From positions 1 to 62,183 of the forward strand of contig JANQHJ010000158.1 in the NCBI GenBank assembly GCA_028282745.1: a stretch of DNA of 62,183 nt, given 5' to 3'. Position numbers and translations under genes: made by a program. Below are positions 27,559 through 34,667 of the stretch, one piece after another. Origin of the DNA: Sedimentisphaerales bacterium (lineage in GTDB: Bacteria; Planctomycetota; Phycisphaerae; Sedimentisphaerales; Anaerobacaceae). The first letter of the stretch is position 1. Each line of letters begins with the position of its first letter. Under the pieces are notes generated by a model. The model made no database searches. It saw nothing but the letters and a program-made list of their open reading frames with translations, and was not told the origin of the DNA.

Positions 27559-27639
27559 GCCGAGGTGGGAGTCGAACCCACACGCCCTTGCGGGCAGGGG
27601 ATTTTAAGTCCCCAGCGTCTGCCATTCCGCCACTCGGCC
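27557..27639 (-). tRNA. tRNA-Leu (anticodon UAA)
   Basis: 83 nt on the minus strand. The acceptor stem is GGCCGAG with CTCGGCT (G1-U72 wobble), the D region is GCGGAATGGCAGA, the anticodon loop reads CTTAAAA (UAA), a long variable arm marks it as class II, and the T arm is GTGGGTTCGACTCCCAC. The 3' CCA is not encoded. It lies upstream of the citrate-synthase-like gene on the same strand and could be co-transcribed. Confidence 0.95.
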
Positions 27640-27824
27640 GTTCTTGCGAACTAAAGGCTCATTCTAGCCTAAACTCACTATCCTACTGGACTTTGATCGA
27701 TTATGCAATATAATTAAGAAAGGGGGTATTTCTAATCAATTATCATTCATTATTTTTTCTCTTGTTTTTATAGTTGATCCAGGGATAATATTATCCCTTT
27801 AGAGTCGGTTGTTTTGAGGAAAAT

Positions 27825-28349
27825 ATGGCAAAAAAGGCAAACTCGATCATACCAATCGAGAGAATTCAGCAAGGTATCTATTTGATCCGTAATCAAAAAG
27901 TTATGCTTGATAGAGACCTTGCGGATTTGTACGGCGTTAAATCAATAGCCCTAAGACAACAGGTTAAGCGCAATATCGGCAGATTCCCGCCGGATTTTAT
28001 GTATCAACTTACGGATGAGGAGGTTAGTGTTCTGCTATCACAAAATGTGATACCTTCAAGAAGATCATTAGGCGGGCATAATCCCTATGCCTTTACTGAA
28101 CAGGGAGTTGCGATGCTCTCCAGCGTTCTTCGGAGCAAACGTGCCGTTGAGGTTAATATCGCAATAATGCGAACCTTTGTAAAACTGCGTCGGATACTTG
28201 CCGACAACGCTCTTTTGCGTAAAAAGATAGAATCGATGGAAAAGAAATATGACGAGCAGTTCCAGCAGGTTTTCACTATCCTTCAATTAATGGTCAGGCA
28301 AGAGACCAAACCCAAAAAGCCGTTCGGCTTTCATAAGAAAAAGGGATAA
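27825..28349 (+). CDS. ORF6N-domain DNA-binding protein
   Basis: 174 aa. The N-terminal domain (GIYLIRNQKVMLDRDLADLY then ALRQQVKRNIGRFPPDFMYQ and NPYAFTEQGVAML) is ORF6N, related to the phage KilA-N/Bro family. A short coiled coil follows and the end is basic (KPFGFHKKKG). Such genes are common in phages and accessory islands and are also seen near toxin-antitoxin pairs, as here. Function beyond DNA binding is unknown. Confidence 0.88.
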   Translation: MAKKANSIIPIERIQQGIYLIRNQKVMLDRDLADLYGVKSIALRQQVKRNIGRFPPDFMYQLTDEEVSVLLSQNVIPSRRSLGGHNPYAFTEQGVAMLSSVLRSKRAVEVNIAIMRTFVKLRRILADNALLRKKIESMEKKYDEQFQQVFTILQLMVRQETKPKKPFGFHKKKG

Positions 28350-28462
28350 TTAACGAATAAATTTCTAACCGCTTACTTGAGATTCTTTAGACATGTCTTT
28401 TAATGGAAAGATTAAATTGTGAAAAGTCTAAGTTATATTATGATTGTTGTTTTATTCTTCCG

Positions 28463-28500
28463 ATTTCAATACCACCAGTGAAAAACTGGTGGATGGAAAT
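28463..28500. promoter_or_regulatory. Inverted repeat upstream of hicBA
   Basis: CCACCAGT (28472-28479), a 5-nt GAAAA loop and ACTGGTGG (28485-28492). The arms extend imperfectly to ATTTC and GAAAT, about 16 bp each. It can be a terminator for the ORF6N gene (TTTGTTTTCTT follows) or an operator for the promoter that begins 9 bp later. Confidence 0.55.
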
Positions 28501-28508
28501 TTGTTTTC

Positions 28509-28537
28509 TTGACTGCTAAAGGCTGTTTTGGGATAAT
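28509..28537 (+). promoter_or_regulatory. Promoter of hicBA
   Basis: TTGACT (28509-28514), a 17-bp spacer and GATAAT (28532-28537), about 40 bp before the hicB ATG. Confidence 0.6.
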
Positions 28538-28577
28538 AATGTTTTAGATATAGTTAAATTATTTGTTGGGGTGTTAT

Positions 28578-28805
28578 ATGAAAAAGCATCATGCTTTTAC
28601 GGCGATAATCGAAAGTGAGAACGGCGGCTATTTTGCTCTCTGCCCGGAAGTTGATGTCGCCAGCCAGGGCGATACTGTCGAGGAGGCTAAAAATAATCTT
28701 ATCGAAGCAATCGAGTTGTTCTTTGAGACTGCGTCAGCCGAAGAAATCAAAAAAAGGCTTCATGAAGAGGTCTTCGTAACTCGCCTGGAGGTGGCTGTTG
28801 GGTAA
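28578..28805 (+). CDS. hicB: HicB-family antitoxin
   Basis: 75 aa from the ATG at 28578 (an in-frame TTG lies five codons earlier). It has the partial RNase-H-like HicB fold: F-T-A-I-I-E-S-E-N-G-G-Y-F-A-L-C-P-E, then V-A-S-Q-G-D-T-V-E-E-A-x-x-N-L-x-E-A-I. The usual C-terminal HTH/RHH domain is missing, as in short HicB variants, so DNA binding may be weak or absent. The stop overlaps the start of hicA by 8 bp. Confidence 0.88.
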   Translation: MKKHHAFTAIIESENGGYFALCPEVDVASQGDTVEEAKNNLIEAIELFFETASAEEIKKRLHEEVFVTRLEVAVG

Positions 28806-29022
28806 ATTAAAGGTTTTTTCCGGTAAAGAGATTTGCTCACTCCTTGAACAGAATGGATTTAAAAACATTCGCCAGCGCGGCAGTCATATTGTAATGCAAA
28901 AAAAGACAGATTCATCCACTATAACTGTTGTTGTGCCTATGCACCCTGAAATCAGAGTGGGCACTCTCGGTTCGATAATAAGGCAGTCAAAATTGCCGCG
29001 GAAGCTCTTCGAAGTAGAATAA
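28798..29022 (+). CDS. hicA: HicA-family mRNA interferase toxin
   Basis: 74 aa. The double-stranded-RNA-binding-like fold has L-E-Q-N-G-F-K-N-I-R-Q-R-G-S-H with the catalytic His30, then V-V-V-P-M-H-P-E-I-R-V-G-T-L and I-I-R-Q-S-K-L. It starts with TTG, and GGAGG lies about 6 nt before it, inside hicB. HicA cleaves mRNA when free of HicB. The gene order antitoxin-toxin is the less common of the two HicAB orders. Confidence 0.9.
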   Translation: MGKLKVFSGKEICSLLEQNGFKNIRQRGSHIVMQKKTDSSTITVVVPMHPEIRVGTLGSIIRQSKLPRKLFEVE

Positions 29023-29044
29023 TATATTACGAACTTAATACTTA

Positions 29045-30409
29045 TTAGAAGGGAGAGTTGGTTTTTTGGGGCTTTAAAAGGTTTTTGATTCGTTCGGTAA
29101 TATTACTAAGTTTGAGGCTGAGTTTCATTGGTGCGAGTTCTTTTTCGCTACCGAGGATCTTTTGAGCTTTGTTTAGAAGTTCGTTAGCTTCTTTTTCCCG
29201 ATTTGTTATGGCGTAGATTTTCGCGAGGTCTCGAAGCGCTAAAACATTATTGCCGTCGATATCCAGGGCGTGCCTTAAAAAGTCGGCGGCATCTTCGAAT
29301 CGCTCTCTAAGTGCGCAGCATAGGCCGAGGTAGTAGTATGCCTGACCGTGAGACATATTCAGATCGGTTGCACGAAGCATACAGTGGCTTGCTTCATCTA
29401 TATGGTTCATAGATAAGAACATCGAGCCTATTGAAACGAGAACATCCGCGTTCTCAACTTCGAGTTGGAGCTCGGATGTCAGATAAGATTTTGCTCTTTC
29501 ATGGTTTTTATTTATCAACGCGCATTGTGCCATTCTAAAGCGGGCGCCGCGAGTCTGACCGTCCAATAGAAGAGCGTTATAATAGTAACTCTCAGCTTGT
29601 TCATAGTCGCCGTTATTGAAAGCGATTTCGCCAAGATAGAAAGTGGCCATTGCGGAATTAGGCTCGAATTCGAGAACGCGGTTGAATTTTTCACGTGCTG
29701 ATTCTATATTGCCTTTTTCAAGCTGCATCAAACCGAAGTCGCCAATAATATCTACGTCGCCGGGATTTTGTCTCATCTCTGTGAGTAGATATTTCTGGGC
29801 CTGTTCGAGGTCGCCGTCGGCCCAGTAGGCCTGTGCGATGCGATAGTTTATCTGCGGGTGAGTCGGTTCGAGTTCGGCTGTGCGTTTCCAGCAGCCGATC
29901 GCTTTTTTGTATTCACCGCGGATGAACATGTTGTTACCTATATTATAGAAGCAAAGAGCGCAATCCGGGTCGATGTGTTGAGCGATGTAGAACATCTGCT
30001 CTGCCAGGTCGTGCTTTTCCATTTCTGTGTATGTGATGATGCGGTTGCAGTAGCAGGGCTCGAAATTGTTATCGAGTTTTTCGACTTGCTCGAACATTTC
30101 GATGGCGAGATCATAGTGGCCGGTGCGTGTGTAATCAACGGCGAGAGAATTTAGTATCTCAACATCTGAAGGATTAGTTTCGAGCGCGAGCTTGTATTCC
30201 TTTATAGCTTCCTCGAACCTGTTCATCGAATCCAGGGCAAGGCCCTTGTCGAAATGCCATGAGCTGTTGGCGGGATTGATGGCCAGTGCCTCGTCGAGTT
30301 CGTCGATGGCTTGAGGTATCAGGCCGTCTTCATACATATCGTAGGCTTTCCTGGCCTTTTTTTCCGCTGAATCGAATGAATTCAGTTCGTAATCATCTTC
30401 ACAAAACAT
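29045..30409 (-). CDS. TPR-repeat protein
   Basis: 454 aa made of about 11 tetratricopeptide repeats (A-I-x-x-Y-K-x-A-L-x-x-N-P pattern, starting near residue 30). The N-terminus is acidic (CEDDYELNSFDSAE), there is no signal peptide, and the tail is basic. It is likely a cytoplasmic scaffold for protein contacts. Partner unknown. AAGG lies before the ATG. Divergent from ribH. Confidence 0.85.
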   Translation of the reverse strand: MFCEDDYELNSFDSAEKKARKAYDMYEDGLIPQAIDELDEALAINPANSSWHFDKGLALDSMNRFEEAIKEYKLALETNPSDVEILNSLAVDYTRTGHYDLAIEMFEQVEKLDNNFEPCYCNRIITYTEMEKHDLAEQMFYIAQHIDPDCALCFYNIGNNMFIRGEYKKAIGCWKRTAELEPTHPQINYRIAQAYWADGDLEQAQKYLLTEMRQNPGDVDIIGDFGLMQLEKGNIESAREKFNRVLEFEPNSAMATFYLGEIAFNNGDYEQAESYYYNALLLDGQTRGARFRMAQCALINKNHERAKSYLTSELQLEVENADVLVSIGSMFLSMNHIDEASHCMLRATDLNMSHGQAYYYLGLCCALRERFEDAADFLRHALDIDGNNVLALRDLAKIYAITNREKEANELLNKAQKILGSEKELAPMKLSLKLSNITERIKNLLKPQKTNSPF

Positions 30410-30745
30410 ACTGCTGCCTTAATTAATATTTTCCAAATAAGTGCTATAATCCTTAGCACAACGGTTATCGGCAGGTTTTTGGGGCGATTTATGTAAAAAG
30501 GCTTGCGATATCGCCGCTGGTAAAAAATATAAAAAGCGTTTGCATTAGCAGCTGTAAGTCTTTATTATAGTATGGGTTATAAGCTGTCGCTTCGGCATGG
30601 GCCGGGCAGTGGCGTTTGAATAAAGCTGTTTTTCTGGAAACTGCTGCGGTTTAGTCTTATAATGTGCATCGTTTAGAAGCGTATTAAGCTCTATCCTAAA
30701 TGCAGAGCCAAAGGCAGTGTTTTAGCTGAATTGGAGAATGATTTT
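30410..30745. other. Divergent intergenic region
   Basis: It serves the TPR gene and ribH. A possible -10 (TATAAT at 30658-30663) faces ribH without a good -35. I looked for an FMN riboswitch in front of ribH and saw none of its conserved boxes. Confidence 0.4.
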
Positions 30746-31210
30746 ATGGTCAAAGAGATCAAAGGACAACTGACAGCGGGCAAAGGTACATATGCTATCG
30801 TGGTCAGCAGGTTTAACGAGTTCATAACGGCTAAATTGTTGGCAGGGGCCATCGATAATCTTACCCGTCACGGCGGCAGCGAAGAGCAGATAGTCGTGGT
30901 GTGGGTGCCGGGGGCTTGTGAGATAACAGCGGCGGCTAAGAAAATGGCGAGCAGTGGTAAGTATGCGGCCGTCATTTGTCTTGGCGCGGTGATTCGCGGG
31001 CAGACACCTCATTATGATTATGTATGTCAGCAGGTTGTAAGAGGTATCGGCCAAATTAATTACGATTGTGGTACGCCGGCTGTGTTCGGAGTGCTGACTT
31101 GTGAGACGCTCGAGCAGGCAGTTGACAGGGCGGGGACCAAGCTTGGTAACGCGGGTGCTTCGGCTGCGCTTACCGCGATGGAAATGGTGAACGTGTTGGA
31201 ACAAATTTAA
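30746..31210 (+). CDS. ribH: 6,7-dimethyl-8-ribityllumazine synthase
   Basis: 154 aa. S-R-F-N-E-F-I-T binds substrate, W-V-P-G-A-C-E-I is the second loop, [14 protein letters not shown] carries the catalytic His, and V-F-G-V-L-T is the third. It makes the direct riboflavin precursor. I choose the ATG at 30746 (GGAG upstream) over an in-frame TTG five codons earlier. First gene of a four-gene rightward run, and the only riboflavin gene visible here. Confidence 0.95.
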   Translation: MVKEIKGQLTAGKGTYAIVVSRFNEFITAKLLAGAIDNLTRHGGSEEQIVVVWVPGACEITAAAKKMASSGKYAAVICLGAVIRGQTPHYDYVCQQVVRGIGQINYDCGTPAVFGVLTCETLEQAVDRAGTKLGNAGASAALTAMEMVNVLEQI

Positions 31211-31287
31211 AAACCGTTGGGCGGTTTAGGTTTCGCGGCTCGTTGAGTTAGCTCGGTGAGTAGTATAAAAAGGAAGACGATTAATAA

Positions 31288-31749
31288 GTGGATAAAAGAA
31301 GCAAAGCCAGAGAGCTGACAATGCAGGCTCTTTACCAGTTGGATGTTCAGGGTGACGATCTGTTGAGTAACCTTGGCGGATTCCTGGTCGAGAATGAGCC
31401 TAATGGCAGGATAAGAAAATTAGCATCGACGTGGATCGAGCAGTGTTGGCAAAATCTGGCCGGCTGTGATGATTTGATAAGCCAGGCTTGTATCAAGTGG
31501 AGTTTATCTCGTCTTTCGCCGGTTGATAAGAGTATTCTGAGGGTGTCCGTTTTTCAGCTGGTGTTCTGTAAGGATATTCCGCAGAAGGTTGTAATAAATG
31601 AGGCAATCGAACTGGCGAAGAAATTCAGTACGCAGCAGTCGCCATCCTTTGTGAATGGTGTGCTTGACGCGGTGATGAGAAAATTAAAAGAAGCCAGGCA
31701 AGAAGGCTCCCCGCAAGGGGCCGCAGAGGCTGATATAAATACTAAATGA
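31288..31749 (+). CDS. nusB: Transcription antitermination protein NusB
   Basis: 153 aa starting at GTG. R-S-K-A-R-E-L-T-M-Q-A-L-Y-Q-L-D at the N-terminus and P-Q-K-V-V-I-N-E-A-I-E-L-A-K-K-F near the end are the NusB hallmarks. It binds boxA RNA with NusE (S10) in rRNA antitermination. The ribH-nusB order is conserved in many bacteria. parA begins 13 bp after the stop. Confidence 0.94.
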   Translation: MDKRSKARELTMQALYQLDVQGDDLLSNLGGFLVENEPNGRIRKLASTWIEQCWQNLAGCDDLISQACIKWSLSRLSPVDKSILRVSVFQLVFCKDIPQKVVINEAIELAKKFSTQQSPSFVNGVLDAVMRKLKEARQEGSPQGAAEADINTK

Positions 31750-31762
31750 CAGGAACGGATAA

Positions 31763-32779
31763 ATGCGAAGGATTGCAGTATTAAACCAAAAGGGAGGGGT
31801 GGGTAAAACAACTACATCCGCTAATACCGCAGCGGCCCTTGCCAAGCAGGGCGCTCGTGTTGCCGTACTGGATTTTGATCCGCAGGCACATCTTACAATC
31901 CATTATGGGCTTGAGCCTGAAATAGTTGAACAAGGTTCATACAGGGTTCTTACCGGCGGGGCTAAGTTCGAAGATGAATTAATGATGGTTCGCAAAAACC
32001 TTTGGCTGCTGCCGGCTAATGTAAACCTGGTCGGTGCGGAGACGGAGTTGGTGACTGTTGTCGGGCGTGAGACTATCCTTCGAGAAGCGATCGCGGCTTC
32101 GGAAGATAAATTCGATTTTCTGTTTATAGATTGTGCGCCATCGCTTGGGCTTTTGACACTAAATGCTTTGGCAGCAGTTCGTGAAGTTCTTATTCCGCTT
32201 CAGCCGCATTTTTTGGCACTGCAGGGTTTCGGAAAGCTTTTACATACTGTTGATCTTGTTAATAAAAGGATCAATCCGGAACTAAAGGTCAAAGGGATAT
32301 TGCTGTGTATGTATGACAGCAGGGCGTCACTGCCGAAAGAAGTCAAGGCCGATATCGAACAGTTTCTCGACAAGGCGCGGGGGACCAATACTGCATGGTC
32401 CGAGGCTTCGATTTTGCCGGTTGCCATTCGAAGGAATATTAAATTAGCAGAGGCGCCGAGTTATGGTAAAACTATTTATGAGTATGAGCCGAACTGTCAT
32501 GGGGCAGAGGATTATCTGAAAGTCGCGAAGTTTTTGATGGAAGAGTCCGGCTTTGAATGTACAGCTGAAGAACAGCCGGAGCAAGGACAGGATCATCAAC
32601 ATGAAGACTTAGTGCTTGAAGAATCGATCAAGGCTGAGCCGGAGCACGAAGAGCAGCAAGAACCTCCAATCCAGATACAAACAGCTGAGCCGACGAATGA
32701 TCAAAAAATAGAGCAGCAGATGGAAGAGGTGTCGATCGAAGAGAAACCGCAATCCTTTGATCATAATCTGAACCAATAG
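31763..32779 (+). CDS. ParA/Soj-type ATPase with acidic C-terminal tail
   Basis: 338 aa. The deviant Walker A is KGGVGKTTTSANTAAALA, Walker A' F-D-P-Q-A-H, and Walker B F-L-F-I-D-C-A-P-S-L-G, all as in ParA. Residues about 1-262 are the ATPase. The last about 75 residues form a Glu/Gln-rich disordered tail that typical ParA proteins lack. No parB follows, so it may position some other cargo than the chromosome. It is coupled to nusB and the next gene by short gaps. Confidence 0.87.
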   Translation: MRRIAVLNQKGGVGKTTTSANTAAALAKQGARVAVLDFDPQAHLTIHYGLEPEIVEQGSYRVLTGGAKFEDELMMVRKNLWLLPANVNLVGAETELVTVVGRETILREAIAASEDKFDFLFIDCAPSLGLLTLNALAAVREVLIPLQPHFLALQGFGKLLHTVDLVNKRINPELKVKGILLCMYDSRASLPKEVKADIEQFLDKARGTNTAWSEASILPVAIRRNIKLAEAPSYGKTIYEYEPNCHGAEDYLKVAKFLMEESGFECTAEEQPEQGQDHQHEDLVLEESIKAEPEHEEQQEPPIQIQTAEPTNDQKIEQQMEEVSIEEKPQSFDHNLNQ

Positions 32780-32800
32780 AACCATTCTAAACGTGTCTTT

Positions 32801-33292
32801 ATGAAACGTCGAGCGTACCTTGATATTGAGACGACGGGTTTGAGCCGGTATCGTTGCGAGCTGACTGTTATTGGTATCGGGCTTGAGAAAGGGCGGAAAG
32901 TTCAAGTCATACAGCTTATCGAAAAAGATATAACAGGGAGGAAACTGTCTGATGCTCTATCAGGCGTTGATGAGATATACACCTATAACGGCAGCAGGTT
33001 CGATATTCCTTTTATAAAGACGAAACTTGGGGTGGATCTGAAAAAAGACTTTAAGCATACCGACCTGATGTATAAATGCTGGGAGCAAAATTTGAAGGGC
33101 GGATTAAAAGTGGTTGAGAGAAAGCTCGGTATAGGCAGGGATTCGGTTGGGATAGACGGATTAATGGCGGTCAGGTTGTGGTTGCAGTATTACAATTCGA
33201 ATGACAAACAGGCATTAAAGCAATTGCTTGATTATAACGCCGATGATGTTGTTAACTTGAAAATGCTGCGATTGAAACTGCAAGTTGATTAA
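32801..33292 (+). CDS. DEDDy-type exonuclease-like protein (RNase_H_2/YprB family)
   Basis: 163 aa. Y-L-D-I-E-T-T-G-L holds the first two acidic residues, Y-T-Y-N-G-S-R-F-D-I-P-F-I the second motif, and Y-N-A-D-D-V-V-N-L the third, with the Tyr of the DEDDy class. Probably a 3'-5' nuclease on DNA or RNA. Last gene of the ribH-nusB-parA run, 21 bp after parA. Confidence 0.85.
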   Translation: MKRRAYLDIETTGLSRYRCELTVIGIGLEKGRKVQVIQLIEKDITGRKLSDALSGVDEIYTYNGSRFDIPFIKTKLGVDLKKDFKHTDLMYKCWEQNLKGGLKVVERKLGIGRDSVGIDGLMAVRLWLQYYNSNDKQALKQLLDYNADDVVNLKMLRLKLQVD

Positions 33293-33297
33293 CAGGT

Positions 33298-33972
33298 TTA
33301 AATAACCTGTTGGGGTTTTTCGAGAAGCTCTTTGAAGTAGCTTAAGAACTTGGCGGCGTATTCGGGGTTAATTACACAATGGTCGGCGGCGAGGGTAAGG
33401 CTTACCAATCTTCTTTCAACAATCTCACCATCTAAAGGAACCATCTGGTGCGCAATGTTGCCGACTGCTAAAATGCAGCTGGTTTGCGGCGGTACTATAG
33501 CGACGAAGGAATCTATATCATAAGGGCCGAGGTAGCTTAGCGCGACAGTCTCGCCTTCGAGTTCTTCAAGTTGCAGCTCATTGTCCCTTGCTTTATTAGT
33601 AAACAGTTTTTCTTCGTGAGCGATATCAGCGAGTGATTTTTGGTTTGCTTTTTTCAGTACAGGTACGATTAGGCCTTGCGGTGCGTTGACTGCAAAACCG
33701 ATGTTTATCTCTTCGGGTATCTTTAAGTTGTCTCCCTCGATCATAGCTAAAACTCTTGCGTATTGTTCGCAAGCAATGGCGAGGCATTTAATATAGAAGC
33801 AGTTAGTGGTGACTTTGACATTGAGTTGTTTTCTAAGTTTTGGTCTAAGCGCGAGCAGGTCGGTCACATCGGCTTTTGCGGAGAGGTAGAAGCAGGGCTT
33901 TGTTCGTTTGGATTCAGCCATGCGTTTACCGATGAGCTTTTGGATTTTTGATGCCTGCAAAGATTGGGTCAT
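33298..33972 (-). CDS. Stand-alone E2-type acyltransferase domain with altered active site
   Basis: 224 aa, only the catalytic domain of 2-oxoacid dehydrogenase E2 (it starts at K-L-I-G-K-R-M-A-E-S, then I-G-F-A-V-N-A-P-Q-G-L-I-V-P-V). There is no lipoyl or E1/E3-binding domain before it. The family motif D-H-R-x-x-D-G reads D-H-C-V-I-N-P here: His198 is kept, but the catalytic Asp is Asn202 and the Gly is Pro. It could be a structural or regulatory relative, or an enzyme that uses another partner. No E1 or E3 gene is near. Confidence 0.82.
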   Translation of the reverse strand: MTQSLQASKIQKLIGKRMAESKRTKPCFYLSAKADVTDLLALRPKLRKQLNVKVTTNCFYIKCLAIACEQYARVLAMIEGDNLKIPEEINIGFAVNAPQGLIVPVLKKANQKSLADIAHEEKLFTNKARDNELQLEELEGETVALSYLGPYDIDSFVAIVPPQTSCILAVGNIAHQMVPLDGEIVERRLVSLTLAADHCVINPEYAAKFLSYFKELLEKPQQVI

Positions 33973-34277
33973 TTCTTAATGTCACCTTAAACCTGAAGTT
34001 GCTTTTTGGTCATTCTAATATGTTTGTTGGTGATGGGAAAGCGGGAAATTTTGAATTAAGTACTAAGAAAAATTTTCCAATTTCATAAGTAAAAACACGA
34101 ATAAATATAAGGATTTCAGGTAATTTTCGTTAAGTTAGGTAAAAGGGCCTTAGTTTGACGGCAATTTCAGGTTTAAAAATCGTAATAACTGTTTTTTTCC
34201 CTTTACTTTACAGTTGTGAAATATAAAATTAAAATAAGTTTAATGGGCCAAATGGAAGTGGAAAATTAGTCAGAAAA

Positions 34278-34296
34278 CGGGCTTTTGTCAAGCCCG
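34278..34296 (-). terminator. Possible leftward terminator hairpin
   Basis: CGGGCTT-5 nt-AAGCCCG, followed leftward by TTTTCTG. No gene ends here on that strand, so it may block antisense transcription or be part of a leader. Confidence 0.3.
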
Positions 34297-34470
34297 TCAA
34301 GGGAGCAAAATTGTTATGCTTATTAGCAACATAGACTTATTCAGCTATGCAAGATTCAATTCTAACTTTTTTTCCAAAAAACCCACTTTTTTAGAGGAAA
34401 TTGTTTATAGGAGTAGTGCATAGGCTTAGGGGTAAAATCGGGGAAAATGGGTTGATTGGGTAAGATTTTA

Positions 34471-34499
34471 TTGACCCTAAGTGTGTTTTTATGTATACT
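34471..34499 (+). promoter_or_regulatory. Near-consensus sigma-70 promoter of the TPS operon
   Basis: TTGACC (34471-34476), an exact 17-bp spacer and TATACT (34494-34499). Transcription would start near 34506 and leave a leader of about 160 nt before tpsB. Confidence 0.7.
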
Positions 34500-34667
34500 G
34501 GTTGGAACAGGCTTTTAGATTTTATCTTGCTTGATGACAAGCATTTGTGAGGAATTCATAAACAACAGAATTGGGACGGTTATCTATTTAATCGTTGAAC
34601 GTAAAAATGGTTGAGTAGTTTACAGGAGTAGTAAGCTACTAAGTGCTTTTATTTAAGGAGATCTCTT

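Larger units (their letters stand above)
33973..34667. other. 695-bp intergenic region before the two-partner secretion locus
   Basis: It contains a perfect 7-bp hairpin (CGGGCTT/AAGCCCG, 34278-34296) with TTTT on its leftward side, a strong promoter at 34471-34499, and a small AGTAG/CTACT hairpin just before the ribosome site of the next gene. No open frame with a ribosome site is present. Confidence 0.6.

Noticed and set aside
30410-30745. FMN riboswitch in front of ribH
   Set aside because: None of the conserved riboswitch boxes are visible and ribH is the only riboflavin gene here.
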